64,000 bases of DNA, taken from NCBI GenBank assembly GCA_038210445.1, contig JBBQWQ010000021.1, positions 1 through 64,000 on the forward strand. The letters are read 5' to 3'. Shown here piece after piece: positions 50,955-61,502 of this stretch. Position numbers and translations under genes: made by a program. The notes beneath the pieces were generated by a model, which did not search any database, was not told where the DNA came from, and worked only from the letters and a program-made list of their open reading frames with translations. Each line of letters opens with the position of its first letter. Position 1 is the first letter of the stretch. The DNA is from JABFRG01 sp038210445 (GTDB lineage Bacteria > Myxococcota_A > Polyangia > Polyangiales > Polyangiaceae).

Positions 50955-52114
50955 GAGCGGGTCGTTCGCGGCAGCCCGGGCGGCGCCGACGCGTTCGCGC
51001 CTCTGCCCGCGCCTGGCTGGCGCTACTTGCGGCGCTCTTTACGTCTCTGGCCGCTTCGCTCGCAGGGCGCAGCGCGATGGCGCAGGAGCCCGAGCGCGCG
51101 CAGCGGCGCACCACCGTGCAGCTGGTGCTGGCAGGAGACGCCGAGGAGTCCACGGCCTTCGAAGCCTCGCTGCGTGAGCTCGCGGGCCGCCTGGGCCTTC
51201 GCCTGGAAGTGCGCAAGGAAGAACGTGTAGACCTCACGGATCGCAGCGGTCTCACCCACCCGAGCTCGGCCTTGGGCACGGTGTGGGTCGACCTCTCGAG
51301 CAAGGACCGAGCGGTCACGGTGCTGGTCGAAGGTCGGTCCGGGCGGGTCGTGCTCGAGCGCGAAGTGCTCCGCGATCGCTCGGCCGCCATCGTGGTCGAG
51401 GAGCTCGCCCACATCGTCTACGCGGCGGTCGAAGAGATGGCGGAGCAAGACCGGAAGCGCACCGAAGTTCCGCCACCGCCCTCCCCGGAGAAAGCCAAGC
51501 CGCCGGCCACGACCGAACGCGACGAAGGCGCCGGCTGGGGCCTCGACCTGGGGGCCCTCGCTGGCAGCCGCATGTTCGGCACCGGCGCCCTGTTCGTGGT
51601 GGGCGGCGGCGCGACCGTGGGGGTGGCTTCGTCGCGCGGCGCGTTCCGGCCGGAGCTCTGGCTGAGCGGCATCTTTCACGTTCCCTACGAAGTGAAGGGG
51701 TCGCGGGTCGACCTCCACTTCAGCGCGCTGGCGCTGCGCCTTTCTCCGACGCTTCGGCTCTTCGGCGGAAGCAGCTGGCTGGTCGAAGGCGGCCCGTCGG
51801 CGGGGGTCGACGTGCTGTGGTCGAGCCCTCGCTCGAGCACCGTGCCTTCCAGCAAGCTGCAGGGCGATCGCGTCGACGCTTCGCCGGTGCTGGGCGCGCT
51901 CATCACCGGCCGAGTGGGCGTAGCCAAGGTGGCCGACGTCTTCCTTCAGTTGGCGCTCGACGCCGATCTTGCGCCGCAGCGATACGTACTTCGGGTGGGC
52001 AAGGACACCGAGGGCGTGTTCGAGACGTTCCGCCTACGGCCGTCGCTTTCGCTCGGCTTCGCGTTCAACCTGGTGGGCTCCTCTCCCTACGCGCATCGAG
52101 AGGAGCGGCGATGA
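50951..52114 (+). CDS. Exported protein: periplasmic domain plus beta-barrel-like C-terminus (module 2)
   Basis: A 387-aa protein starting at TTG 50951 within the preceding stop (TTGA). The signal peptide has a long Arg-rich n-region (cleavage near SAMAQ). A ~130-residue alpha/beta domain (TTVQLVLAGDAEEST, LGTVWVDLSSKDRAVTVLVE, VVLEREVLRDRSAAIVVEEL) is followed by a Pro-rich linker and amphipathic strands (FRPELWLSGIFHVPYEV, VDLHFSALALRLSPTLRLFG) ending with FNLVGSSPYAHREERR. The layout matches 14589-15695. Family not named; an outer-membrane sensor or output of the sigma module is inferred. Confidence 0.75.
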   Translation: MRAGRSRQPGRRRRVRASARAWLALLAALFTSLAASLAGRSAMAQEPERAQRRTTVQLVLAGDAEESTAFEASLRELAGRLGLRLEVRKEERVDLTDRSGLTHPSSALGTVWVDLSSKDRAVTVLVEGRSGRVVLEREVLRDRSAAIVVEELAHIVYAAVEEMAEQDRKRTEVPPPPSPEKAKPPATTERDEGAGWGLDLGALAGSRMFGTGALFVVGGGATVGVASSRGAFRPELWLSGIFHVPYEVKGSRVDLHFSALALRLSPTLRLFGGSSWLVEGGPSAGVDVLWSSPRSSTVPSSKLQGDRVDASPVLGALITGRVGVAKVADVFLQLALDADLAPQRYVLRVGKDTEGVFETFRLRPSLSLGFAFNLVGSSPYAHREERR

Positions 52115-52695
52115 GAGCACGCAGCCCTGGCCTCGCGCTCGCCTTCGCCGGCGCAGGGCTGCTCTTCGCATGCGCCCCGCAAGAAGTCGTGCTGGCGGAG
52201 CTTCCGGAGCGGCCCGACGGTGGCGGCGTCAACGGGAAGCCCTGCGTGGGCGACGAAGACTGCGAGAGCGCATCGTTCTGTGCGCGGAGCAACTGCAGCG
52301 ACGCCACCGGGCGATGCGAGGAGCGGCCGGCCTTCTGCGACGGCGCCATCGGCATCTCGTGCGGGTGCGACGGCGTCACCTACTGGAACGACTGCTTGCG
52401 CCGGCTCGCCGGCGTGACCGCGCACACCGAGGGCCCTTGCGGCCCCACCGCAGCTCTCTGCGGCCGCGACAAGGCGTGCCCGGGCTCGACCCTTTGCGGC
52501 CGCCTTGCGCCGCCCCGAGGGCGCTGCGATTCGCCGGATATGTTGGGCCACTGCTGGTCGCTCCCCGCCACCTGCACCGGCGCGTTCACCGTGTTCGAGA
52601 GCTGTGGTCCGGGCCCGATGCCATGCAAAGATGCATGCGCTGCGATTCGCAGCCAGGCGCCGCACCGCAGTCTCGATCGCGCCGCGTGTCCGTGA
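52111..52695 (+). CDS. Cys-rich lipoprotein with Kazal-like domain (module 2)
   Basis: A 194-aa lipoprotein (lipobox LFAC) starting at the ATG that overlaps the previous stop (ATGA). It has Cys-rich motifs CVGDEDCESASFCARSNC and a Kazal-like segment ISCGCDGVTYWNDCLRRLAG, the fold of extracellular serine-protease inhibitors, then a Cys-containing tail. It may block a secreted protease or bind another ligand. Fourth gene of the second sigma module, as the Cys-rich lipoprotein at 12130 is the last of the first. Confidence 0.8.
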   Translation: MRARSPGLALAFAGAGLLFACAPQEVVLAELPERPDGGGVNGKPCVGDEDCESASFCARSNCSDATGRCEERPAFCDGAIGISCGCDGVTYWNDCLRRLAGVTAHTEGPCGPTAALCGRDKACPGSTLCGRLAPPRGRCDSPDMLGHCWSLPATCTGAFTVFESCGPGPMPCKDACAAIRSQAPHRSLDRAACP

Positions 52696-52818
52696 AGACC
52701 TGCGCGCGGGGAATAAATCGCATGCGCGGGTGATCGCTTTGGGTGAGCCGAAGGCTCTAGGAAAGCAGCGACCGAGGCGTTGGCCTCTGTACCCACCCTA
52801 AGCCTTCGCGGAGCCATC

Positions 52819-53562
52819 ATGCGCACTTTCTCGATCACCTCGATCACCTCGATCACCTCGATCACCTCGATCACCTCGACCTTCCTCGCCAGCGGCCCGT
52901 TCGCCATCTTCTTCATGGCGTGCACCGCGACCACGGCGGCCGAAGACACCAGCTCGACTTCCACCGGGACCGAGGCCGCCGCGCTGGAGGCCGCGCAGTG
53001 CTCTCTCAAAGGCCACGGCGCCGAGGTCGACGCGTGCCGCGCCAGCTATGCCGTGTGCAGCGCAGCCGACGGCGCGGACGAGGCCGCGTGTCGCGGAGCG
53101 CTGGTCGCCTGCCTGCCCACCGCGGGCAACCACCGCGGCTCTCCTGGCGGCGCGGACAACGGGGCAACGTGCGATGGCGGGCCGCGCCCCAAGGACGGTC
53201 CTTCGGGTCCCCCCCGGGACGGCAGCGCTCCCCCCCAAGACGAGCGCGGCGGCGATCGCGGCGGCGATCACGGCGGCGGCCACGGTCGTGGTCCGCACCC
53301 CGACCCTGCCGCGGTCAAGGTATGTCACGACGATCTCACCACCTGCCTCGGCGGTACAGGCGACGTAGCAGCGTGCTTCGACAGCGAGCACACCTGCGTG
53401 CGCGCGGCCTTCGATGCGGCCTTCCAGGCCGAGTGCGCCAGCCTCGCCGCGAAGTGCGCGGCGAGCGAGATTCCCGCAGACGCCTGCACCAAGATCACCG
53501 CACGTTGCGCGCAAGGAGTCGCCCCGAGACCCGACGCCGGGACGCAGCCCAGCTGCGATTGA
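52819..53562 (+). CDS. Exported Cys-containing protein with tandem repeat inside its signal peptide
   Basis: A 247-aa protein. The N-terminus MRTFSITSITSITSITSITS carries five Ser-Ile-Thr units encoded by a 9-bp array, followed by a hydrophobic stretch (FLASGPFAIFFMAC) that looks like a lipobox. The mature part has pairs of Cys helices (AAQCSLKGHGAEVDACRASY, VCHDDLTTCLGGTGDVAACF) around a Gly/Asp/Pro/His-rich linker. Family unknown. ATG 52819 is chosen because the alternative at 52780 adds no signal. It follows the sigma module by 123 bp and may belong to its regulon. Confidence 0.65.
   Translation: MRTFSITSITSITSITSITSTFLASGPFAIFFMACTATTAAEDTSSTSTGTEAAALEAAQCSLKGHGAEVDACRASYAVCSAADGADEAACRGALVACLPTAGNHRGSPGGADNGATCDGGPRPKDGPSGPPRDGSAPPQDERGGDRGGDHGGGHGRGPHPDPAAVKVCHDDLTTCLGGTGDVAACFDSEHTCVRAAFDAAFQAECASLAAKCAASEIPADACTKITARCAQGVAPRPDAGTQPSCD
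52831..52875. repeat. 9-bp tandem repeat, 5 units, in a signal-peptide region
   Basis: Five perfect TCGATCACC units encode Ser-Ile-Thr. Changing the unit number would lengthen or shorten the polar-hydrophobic n/h region of the signal peptide without a frameshift. Confidence 0.93.
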
Positions 53563-53659
53563 TCGGCGTCTGACCGGGCGCTCGGATGGAGGTGACTTCG
53601 AAAGTCGACATCAAGAACACCGCAAATATTGCGAAAAACGGCTCGTCGCGTGACCGCGG

Positions 53660-53700
53660 CGGGCTGCTTTGACTTTTTATGCATAATACACGCATATCGC
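53660..53700 (+). promoter_or_regulatory. Possible promoter of the VIT1-like gene
   Basis: A marked AT-rich patch in otherwise GC-rich sequence: TTTGACTTTTTATGCATAAT followed by ACACGCATATC. TTGACT could be a -35, but the best -10 matches (GCATAT or CATATC, 17-18 bp away) are weak. The gene start is ~40 bp downstream. An iron-box cannot be assigned. Confidence 0.35.
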
Positions 53701-53737
53701 ACAGGGGCCGTGCGTCGGTCGTGGTAAGAGCGAACCC

Positions 53738-54436
53738 ATGAAGTCGCATCGCGAAGGACATCGGGGCAGTCGCGGCGGGTGGTTGAGAGCCGCAGTGCTG
53801 GGCGCCGACGACGGCGTGGTCTCCACCGCGAGCCTGATGATCGGCGTGGCCGCCACCTCGGCCTCGAAGTCGGCAGTGCTGGTAGCGGGCCTTGCCGGCC
53901 TGGTGGCGGGTGCCCTCTCGATGGCCGCCGGCGAATACGTTTCGGTGAGCTCGCAGCGCGACGCCGAGGAGGCCGACATCGCCAAGGAGAAGGAAGAGCT
54001 GGATGCCGACCCGGCGGGCGAGCTGGAGGAGCTCGCCGCCATCTACCGCAGTCGAGGTCTCGACGCGGAGCTCGCGCAGAAGGTGGCCGAGCAGCTGAGC
54101 GCCGCCGACAACCGTCTGGCCGTGCACATGCGCGACGAGCTGGGCGTCGAAGAGGCCACCCTGGCGCGCCCGCTTCAGGCGGCGGTCGTGTCTGCCGCGA
54201 GCTTCGCCGGCCTTGCGGGGCTCCCCATCCTGGCGCTGCTGCTGGCGCCGGCTGCGGCGAGGGTGGCGGCGGTGGCGGGCGTGAGCCTCTTGAGCCTGGC
54301 TGTCCTCGGTGCGCTGGGCGGCCATTTGGGCGGCGCGTCGAAGGCAAAGGCGGCGATGCGCGTGGTGCTCGGCGGCGGAGCCGCGATGCTGGCTACCGCG
54401 CTCATCGGGCGGCTCATGGGTGTTGCGGGTCTGTAG
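53738..54436 (+). CDS. VIT1/CCC1-family Fe/Mn transporter
   Basis: A 232-aa membrane protein of the VIT1/CCC1 family. It has the family N-terminus LRAAVLGADDGVVSTASLMI, GVAATSASK and the helix 2 segment ALSMAAGEYVSVSSQRDAEE, followed by a charged ~90-residue cytoplasmic metal-binding domain rich in Glu and three C-terminal helices. These transporters move Fe2+ or Mn2+ out of the cytoplasm or into stores. The length is typical. Confidence 0.92.
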   Translation: MKSHREGHRGSRGGWLRAAVLGADDGVVSTASLMIGVAATSASKSAVLVAGLAGLVAGALSMAAGEYVSVSSQRDAEEADIAKEKEELDADPAGELEELAAIYRSRGLDAELAQKVAEQLSAADNRLAVHMRDELGVEEATLARPLQAAVVSAASFAGLAGLPILALLLAPAAARVAAVAGVSLLSLAVLGALGGHLGGASKAKAAMRVVLGGGAAMLATALIGRLMGVAGL

Positions 54437-54480
54437 CGGTTCCCGGTTTCGAGCGCGCCGCAGAGTGGTAGAACCACCGC

Positions 54481-55041
54481 ATGAGCAAAGATATCTCCGT
54501 CGCCGTCATCGTGGGCAGCCTGCGCAAGGATTCCTTCAGCCGCAAGGTCGCCACCGCGCTCGCCACCCTCGCGCCCAAGAACCTGCACTTGGAGATCGTC
54601 GAGCTCGGCGAGCTCGCCATGTACAACCAAGACCTCGACGGCGCGCCGCCGGCCGCCTGGACGGCCTTCCGCGACAAGGTCCGCGCCGCAGGCGCCGTGC
54701 TCTTCGTCACGCCGGAGTACAACCGCTCGGTGCCCGCGGTGCTCAAGAACGCCATCGACATCGGCTCGCGGCCCTACGGCCAGAGCGCCTGGGACGGCAA
54801 GCCCGGCGCGGTCATCAGCGTCACGCCCGGAAACCTCGGCGGCTTCGGCGCCAACCACCACCTGCGGCAGTCGCTCATGTTCTTGAACGTTGCCACCATG
54901 CAGCAGCCAGAGGCCTACCTGAGCGGCGCCGGCACGCTCTTCGACGAGAACGGCGCGCTCACCAGCGATGCGACGCGCACCTTCCTGGAGAAGTTCGCGG
55001 CCGCCTTCGCGGTGTGGGCGGAGACGCACCAGAAGGCCTGA
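54481..55041 (+). CDS. NADPH-dependent FMN reductase (ChrR/YieF-like)
   Basis: A 186-aa flavoprotein with the FMN-binding loop VIVGSLRKDSFSRKVA, TPEYNRSVPAVLKNAID and SVTPGNLGGFGANHHLRQSL, matching the chromate/quinone reductase subgroup. It uses NADPH to reduce quinones, metals or azo compounds. It follows the VIT1-like gene by 44 bp and may be co-expressed. Distant relative of arsH at 37.6 kb. Confidence 0.9.
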   Translation: MSKDISVAVIVGSLRKDSFSRKVATALATLAPKNLHLEIVELGELAMYNQDLDGAPPAAWTAFRDKVRAAGAVLFVTPEYNRSVPAVLKNAIDIGSRPYGQSAWDGKPGAVISVTPGNLGGFGANHHLRQSLMFLNVATMQQPEAYLSGAGTLFDENGALTSDATRTFLEKFAAAFAVWAETHQKA

Positions 55042-55062
55042 GGCGCCGCCGCTGGCCCGCGA

Positions 55063-56806
<1,744 letters not shown>

Positions 56807-56820
<14 letters not shown>

Positions 56821-57601
56821 GAAGATCCTCCTTGGGCACCGAGGCGGCGCCATCGTCCATCGTCACCGGCGTGCCGTCGGCCGAAACCAGCCGAATCGGC
56901 AGCGCCACCACTTCGCCGACCACCACCAGGCCTGGCAAATCGCGGCGGTCGAGCGGGAGCTCCACCCCCGGCAAGTCGCCCAACGTTCCCCTCCAGGCCC
57001 AGGCCCGCGCGGTGTGCGCGCCCAGCACAATCGCCGCTGGCAGTGTTGCAGAGAACCCGTGAGCCAAGGCGGTTCGCGTGATCTCGACGCGCCGTCCGAG
57101 CGCCATCATGAACACGTAGGTGAGCGCGGCATGCGGTCCCGCTTCGAGCACCGAGACGTAGCTCTGGGCGGGCTCGGCCGACAGCACCACGAAGCCGGAG
57201 GCCACCCCTCGGTGCGACACCGGGATGCCGAAGGCGCCGGGGCCGGCGATGGCGCTGCTGATGCCAGGAACGATGTCGACTTCCAGCCCGGCCGCCGCCA
57301 GGGCCAGGGCCTCTTCGCCGCCGCGCCCGAACACGAAAGGGTCACCACACTTGAGGCGCACCACCCGGCGACCGGCGCGCGCCGCGCGCACCATGAGCGC
57401 CGAGATCTCCTCTTGGGTGATGGAAGGCCGCCCGGCGCGCTTGCCCACGTAGAACCGCGAAGCGGTCCCCGCTAGCTCCAGCACCCGCGGGTCCACCAGG
57501 GCGTCGTACAAGACGAGATCGCACGAGCCGAGAGCCCGCGCAGCGCGAACCGTGAGCAGATCAGGATCGCCCGGACCCGCTCCCACCAGCGTGACTTTCA
57601 T
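56807..57601 (-). CDS. cobA: Uroporphyrinogen-III C-methyltransferase
   Basis: A 264-aa SAM-dependent methyltransferase making precorrin-2, the siroheme precursor. Motifs: VTLVGAGPGDPDLLTVRAAR (N-terminal), DLVLYDALVD, VVRLKCGDPFVFGRGGEEA and VPGISSAIAGPGAFGIPVSH. Length is normal for a stand-alone SUMT. The start at 57601 overlaps the upstream stop as ATGA. It works with the next gene upstream to supply siroheme to the sulfite reductase downstream. Confidence 0.94.
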
Positions 57602-58188
57602 GGGACCTCCCAAACGCGTTCTTCGCGTGCACCATACACTTTTTCCAGCGCCCGAAACAGCAGGTGGCGACGTTCACCGAAGGGCACCTGCGCCTCCTTC
57701 CACCGCGCGCGCTCGAGCCTCGCGAGGTCGAGCCAGCCGCCCAGCTCCTGGGGCAGCACGCTCTCGAGCGCCTCACGCAGCAGGCGCACCAACGCCGGCG
57801 CGTGCCCACCGGTGGAGATAGCGAAGGTGACGCCGCCGCGCTCCACCCGCGCTGCGCCGAACGCGGTGGCCGACGCCAGATCGTCCACCGCCACCACGAA
57901 GCGGGCCTCGGCATCGCAGGCCTGCCGCACCGCCCGGTTCACCTCGGGCGTGGCCGCCGCCACCACGAACCAAGCGCCGTGCACGTCGGCGGGAACGAAG
58001 GCGCGCTCCGCCAGCGATACGCCGAGCTGGCGAAAGGCAGGCAGGCTCTCCGGCGCCACCACGTCCACCCGAGCGCCCGCCCGGAGCAGGAGCTCGGCCT
58101 TCTCCAGCGCCACCGGGCCGCCGCCCACCAAGAGAATGCGGCGTCCCGAGAGCTTGAGAAAGAGGGGCATGAGCTGGGGCTCGTTCAT
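57598..58188 (-). CDS. Precorrin-2 dehydrogenase / sirohydrochlorin ferrochelatase
   Basis: A 196-aa protein equal to the N-terminal half of CysG (Met8p-like). It has the NAD-binding motif ILLVGGGPVALEKAELLLRA and VVAAATPEVNRAVRQACDAE, then VVAVDDLASATAFGAARVER with FAISTGGHAPALVRLLREAL. It oxidises precorrin-2 and may insert iron to finish siroheme. ATGA overlaps at both ends place it firmly between cysH and cobA. Confidence 0.93.
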   Translation of the reverse strand: MNEPQLMPLFLKLSGRRILLVGGGPVALEKAELLLRAGARVDVVAPESLPAFRQLGVSLAERAFVPADVHGAWFVVAAATPEVNRAVRQACDAEARFVVAVDDLASATAFGAARVERGGVTFAISTGGHAPALVRLLREALESVLPQELGGWLDLARLERARWKEAQVPFGERRHLLFRALEKVYGAREERVWEVP

Positions 58189-58916
58189 GGGGCTCCTGTG
58201 GCCTGGCGCGCGGGGTGAGAAGGGTGCAGTCCACACTCTTTTTGATCGGGGCTTTCCCAGTAAAAACGGCCCGCGCGCACGTCGTCGTCGGGGCCAATGG
58301 CGCGGGTGCACGGGGCGCAGCCGATGGATCGAAAGCCCTGGCCGTGGAGCGGATTGAGCGGCACATCGTGTGCGCGCGCGTAGTCGAAGACATCGGCCTC
58401 CGACCAGGCGGCGAGGGGCGCGACCTTCACGATGTCGCCATGGGCTGCGTCGACCTCGAAGGTGGCCAGGCCGCCTCGGGTCACTGCCTGGTCGCGCCGG
58501 AGCCCGGTGATCCACGCGCCGCGGCCAGCGAGCGCGCGGCCCAGCTGCTGCACCTTGCGCACGTCGCAGCACGCCTTCCGTGCCTCGACCGATCCGCGAA
58601 AGCCCAGGACACCCTGCGTACGCACCAGGCGCTCGACCAGGGGCGCCGAAGGGAAATAGACCGCAATCGGCACGGCATAGCGCGCCTGCGCCTCGGCCAA
58701 CAGGGCGTAGGTCTCCTCGTGCAGGCGTCCGGTATCGAGGAAGAAGACGTGCGGCAGGGCGAGACCATGCTCCCGGTGGAGATGCGCGACCTCGCGCAGG
58801 AGCACCATGTCCTCGGCGCCCAGGCTGGTGGCCACGGCGAGCGTGCCCCCGAAAGACTCCATGGCCCAGCGAATGACCTCGCGCGCGGCGGCGCCTTCGG
58901 GCGGACGCGGGCTCAC
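58185..58916 (-). CDS. cysH: Adenylyl-sulfate (APS/PAPS) reductase
   Basis: A 243-aa reductase. It has ATSLGAEDMVLLREV (PP-loop-like), FLDTGRLHEETYALL and GVLGFRGSVEARKACCDVRK. The CC pair in KACCDVRK and the pair in GCAPCTRA are the [4Fe-4S] ligands, indicating APS- rather than PAPS-type; ECGLH near the C-terminus carries the catalytic Cys. It makes sulfite from the product of CysDN. GTG 58916 overlaps the PQ-loop gene's stop. Confidence 0.93.
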   Translation of the reverse strand: MSPRPPEGAAAREVIRWAMESFGGTLAVATSLGAEDMVLLREVAHLHREHGLALPHVFFLDTGRLHEETYALLAEAQARYAVPIAVYFPSAPLVERLVRTQGVLGFRGSVEARKACCDVRKVQQLGRALAGRGAWITGLRRDQAVTRGGLATFEVDAAHGDIVKVAPLAAWSEADVFDYARAHDVPLNPLHGQGFRSIGCAPCTRAIGPDDDVRAGRFYWESPDQKECGLHPSHPARQATGAP

Positions 58917-59254
58917 GACGAGGCTCCGGAGAGCGGGGTCATCGCCGGCACCCGGGGCGCAGACACCTCGAGCTCGCGGTATACGCGGCGAGCGCGGTGA
59001 CGGTACCAGAGCACCTGGGTGAGCAGCACCGCGCGCAGGGCGATGCCGAGCACCAGCCCAGCGACGAACATGTGCTCGTTCTTCGAGGCGGAATACACCA
59101 GCGCGCAAACGCGCCCCAGAAGGTTGAGGCCGGGGAAGAACAGGCTCACATCCTCCGATCGCTTCAGCCGATAGAGGCGCGCGATCTGCGGAAGGTAGGA
59201 GCCTTCGATGGCCAGGAGACCGATGCTGCCGAAGAGCCAGTTGATATCCGTCAT
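58913..59254 (-). CDS. Small PQ-loop/SemiSWEET-like membrane protein
   Basis: A 113-aa protein with three hydrophobic helices and the PQ motif GSYLPQIARLYRLKRSEDVS, then PGLNLLGRVCALVYSASKN, typical of half-transporters (SemiSWEET/lipid-A-biosynthesis N-terminal-like). It is the first gene of the sulfur operon and overlaps cysH by GTGA. A link to sulfur-compound transport is only suggested by position. The divergent cysD starts 53 bp away. Confidence 0.8.
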   Translation of the reverse strand: MTDINWLFGSIGLLAIEGSYLPQIARLYRLKRSEDVSLFFPGLNLLGRVCALVYSASKNEHMFVAGLVLGIALRAVLLTQVLWYRHRARRVYRELEVSAPRVPAMTPLSGASS

Positions 59255-59306
59255 AACGACTTCTTCTCAGATAGCAGACGAGTTTCCGTTATGCTAGATA
59301 TTCGGA
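59255..59306. promoter_or_regulatory. Divergent promoter region of the sulfur locus
   Basis: Only 52 bp separate the PQ-loop start (minus) and the cysD GTG (plus). It is AT-rich (TTCCGTTATGCTAGATATTC), so promoters of both directions must overlap here or extend into coding sequence. No regulator motif is certain. Confidence 0.5.
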
Positions 59307-60224
59307 GTGACCCGATCATCGCCTTCTTCGCCCACCCATCTTCGTGCCCTCGAGGACGAAGCCATCTTCGTATTCCGCGAGATCTGCGCCGAGCGCGAGC
59401 GCCCGGCCCTTCTGTTCTCCGCCGGGAAGGACTCGCTGGTGCTGCTGCGACTGGCGGAGAAAGCGTTCCGTCCGGCGCGCTTCCCCTTCCCGCTCCTGCA
59501 CGTAGACACCGGTCACAACTTTCCCGAAGCCATCGCGTTTCGCGATCGCAGGGTAGCCGAGCTGGGAGAGCGCCTGATCGTCGCGTCGGTAGAAACGTCC
59601 ATCGCCCAGGGCCGGGTGACCGAAGAGACCGGACCGCGCGCGTCGCGCAATCGCCTGCAGACGGTGACGTTGCTCGACGCCATCGCCGAGCATGGCATCG
59701 ACGCAGCGTTCGGCGGCGCCCGACGCGACGAAGAACGCGCCCGGGCCAAGGAGCGGGTCATCAGCTTTCGCGACGAGGCCGGCCAGTGGGACCCCAAGAA
59801 CCAGCGGCCCGAGCTGTGGGACCTGTACAACACCGACGTTCGGCGCGGTGAGCACCTGCGGGCCTTCCCCCTCTCCAACTGGACCGAGCTCGATGTGTGG
59901 GAGTACATCCGGCACGAACAGCTGGAAGTGCCCTCCATCTACTTTGCCCACCAGCGCGAGGTGTTCTCGCGCGACGGCATGCTGTACGCCACCTCGGCAT
60001 TCGTCACCCGCTCGGCGCGTGAGGTGCCGTTCCGCGAGACCGTGCGCTTCCGCACCGTGGGCGATATGAGCTGCACCGGCGCCGTACGCAGCACCGCGCG
60101 AACGCTCGACGCCATCATCGACGAAGTGGTCTCCGCCACCGTCACCGAGCGCGGCGCCACCCGGGCCGACGACAAGTTCACCGAGGCTTCGATGGAAGAC
60201 CGCAAACGCGAGGGATACTTCTGA
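59307..60224 (+). CDS. cysD: Sulfate adenylyltransferase subunit 2
   Basis: A 305-aa ATP-pyrophosphatase-fold subunit: LLFSAGKDSLVLLRLAEKAF (PP-loop), HVDTGHNFPEAIAFRDRR, AAFGGARRDEERARAKERV and FPLSNWTELDVWEYI, with C-terminal MEDRKREGYF. It forms APS from sulfate and ATP together with CysN. The start is GTG 59307. The stop shares a base with cysN's ATG (TGATG). Confidence 0.96.
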   Translation: MTRSSPSSPTHLRALEDEAIFVFREICAERERPALLFSAGKDSLVLLRLAEKAFRPARFPFPLLHVDTGHNFPEAIAFRDRRVAELGERLIVASVETSIAQGRVTEETGPRASRNRLQTVTLLDAIAEHGIDAAFGGARRDEERARAKERVISFRDEAGQWDPKNQRPELWDLYNTDVRRGEHLRAFPLSNWTELDVWEYIRHEQLEVPSIYFAHQREVFSRDGMLYATSAFVTRSAREVPFRETVRFRTVGDMSCTGAVRSTARTLDAIIDEVVSATVTERGATRADDKFTEASMEDRKREGYF

Positions 60225-61471
60225 TGACCACGTTGCTACGAGTGTGCACCGCAGGAAGCGTCGACGACGGCAAGAGCACGCTCATCGGTCGACTTTTGTT
60301 CGACGCCAAAGCGCTCATGAGCGACCAGCTCACCCAGGTGGAGGAAGCGAGCCGGCGCCGGGGGTTTGCCCGAACCGAGCTGGCGCTGGTGACCGACGGC
60401 CTGCGCGCCGAGCGCGAGCAAGGCATCACCATCGACGTGGCCTGGCGCTACTTCTCGGTGCCCGGGCGCCGCTTCATTCTGGCCGACACACCAGGACACG
60501 TGCAATACACACGCAATATGGTCACCGGCGCTTCTACCGCAGAGGCGGCGCTGTTGCTGGTCGACGCCCGGCAGGGGCTCACCGAGCAGTCGCGAAGGCA
60601 CCTGTACCTCACCACGTTGCTGGGGGTTCGGCACCTGGTGGTGGCCATCAACAAGATGGACCAGGTGGCGTTCTCGTTCGAGCGCTTCGCGGAGATTCGC
60701 GACATCATCGACGCCTACCTGCGCGACCATACGCGCGGCGCCGCCAGCGTGGTGTACGTGCCGGTGTCGGCGCTGCACGGCGACAATGTGGTTACCCGCT
60801 CCGGCCGCACGGCCTACTACCAGGGGCCCACCCTGCTCGAGCACCTCACCCTGCTCGACACCGTGCGCGACGAGGCCCACGCGCCGTTTCGCCTCCCGGT
60901 GCAGTGGATCGTGCGGCCGCAAACCGACGCCCACCACGACTACCGCGGCATCGCCGGGCGCATCGCCGCCGGTACGGTGCGGGTGGGCGACGCCATCACG
61001 GTGCACCCTTCGGGAAAGACCAGCACCGTGCGCGCGCTCGAGACCAGCGGCGGCCCGGTAGAGGAAGCCCGCCGCGGCGCCTCGGTGACGGTGCACCTGG
61101 AGCACGACGTCGACGTGAGCCGCGGAGACGTGCTCGCGGCAGCGGCCACGCCGCCGCGCATCGGCCAGGATCTGGTGGCCGACCTGGCGTGGTTTTCGCC
61201 AAGGCCGGCGGAAGCGGGCAAGCGGTACCTGCTCAAGCACACCACGCGAACCACCAAGGCCACGCTCGCGTCGGTGGAGCACGTCATCGACGTCGCCTCC
61301 GGCGCGGCGCTCGCGAAGCGCGACGTGGAGGAGAACGACATCGCGCGCGTGGCCTTCAAGACCGCGGCGCCCCTGGTGTGGGAGCCCTACGAGACCGACC
61401 GCATTCTGGGCAGCGCCCTGTTGGTCGACGAGACGACCCACGAAACCCTGGGCGGGCTGATGCTGCGCTGA
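60224..61471 (+). CDS. cysN: Sulfate adenylyltransferase subunit 1 (GTPase)
   Basis: A 415-aa EF-Tu-like GTPase that drives APS synthesis. It has the P-loop AGSVDDGKSTLIGRLLFDAK, switch I region REQGITIDVAWRYF, DTPGH, NKMD and the SAL motif (VPVSALHGDNV). It ends normally without a fused CysC kinase, so PAPS synthesis is not encoded here, consistent with an APS-type CysH. Confidence 0.96.
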   Translation: MTTLLRVCTAGSVDDGKSTLIGRLLFDAKALMSDQLTQVEEASRRRGFARTELALVTDGLRAEREQGITIDVAWRYFSVPGRRFILADTPGHVQYTRNMVTGASTAEAALLLVDARQGLTEQSRRHLYLTTLLGVRHLVVAINKMDQVAFSFERFAEIRDIIDAYLRDHTRGAASVVYVPVSALHGDNVVTRSGRTAYYQGPTLLEHLTLLDTVRDEAHAPFRLPVQWIVRPQTDAHHDYRGIAGRIAAGTVRVGDAITVHPSGKTSTVRALETSGGPVEEARRGASVTVHLEHDVDVSRGDVLAAAATPPRIGQDLVADLAWFSPRPAEAGKRYLLKHTTRTTKATLASVEHVIDVASGAALAKRDVEENDIARVAFKTAAPLVWEPYETDRILGSALLVDETTHETLGGLMLR

Positions 61472-61502
61472 ATAGGGAGCGCGAGGCCACCGTCCAAGGC
61501 CC

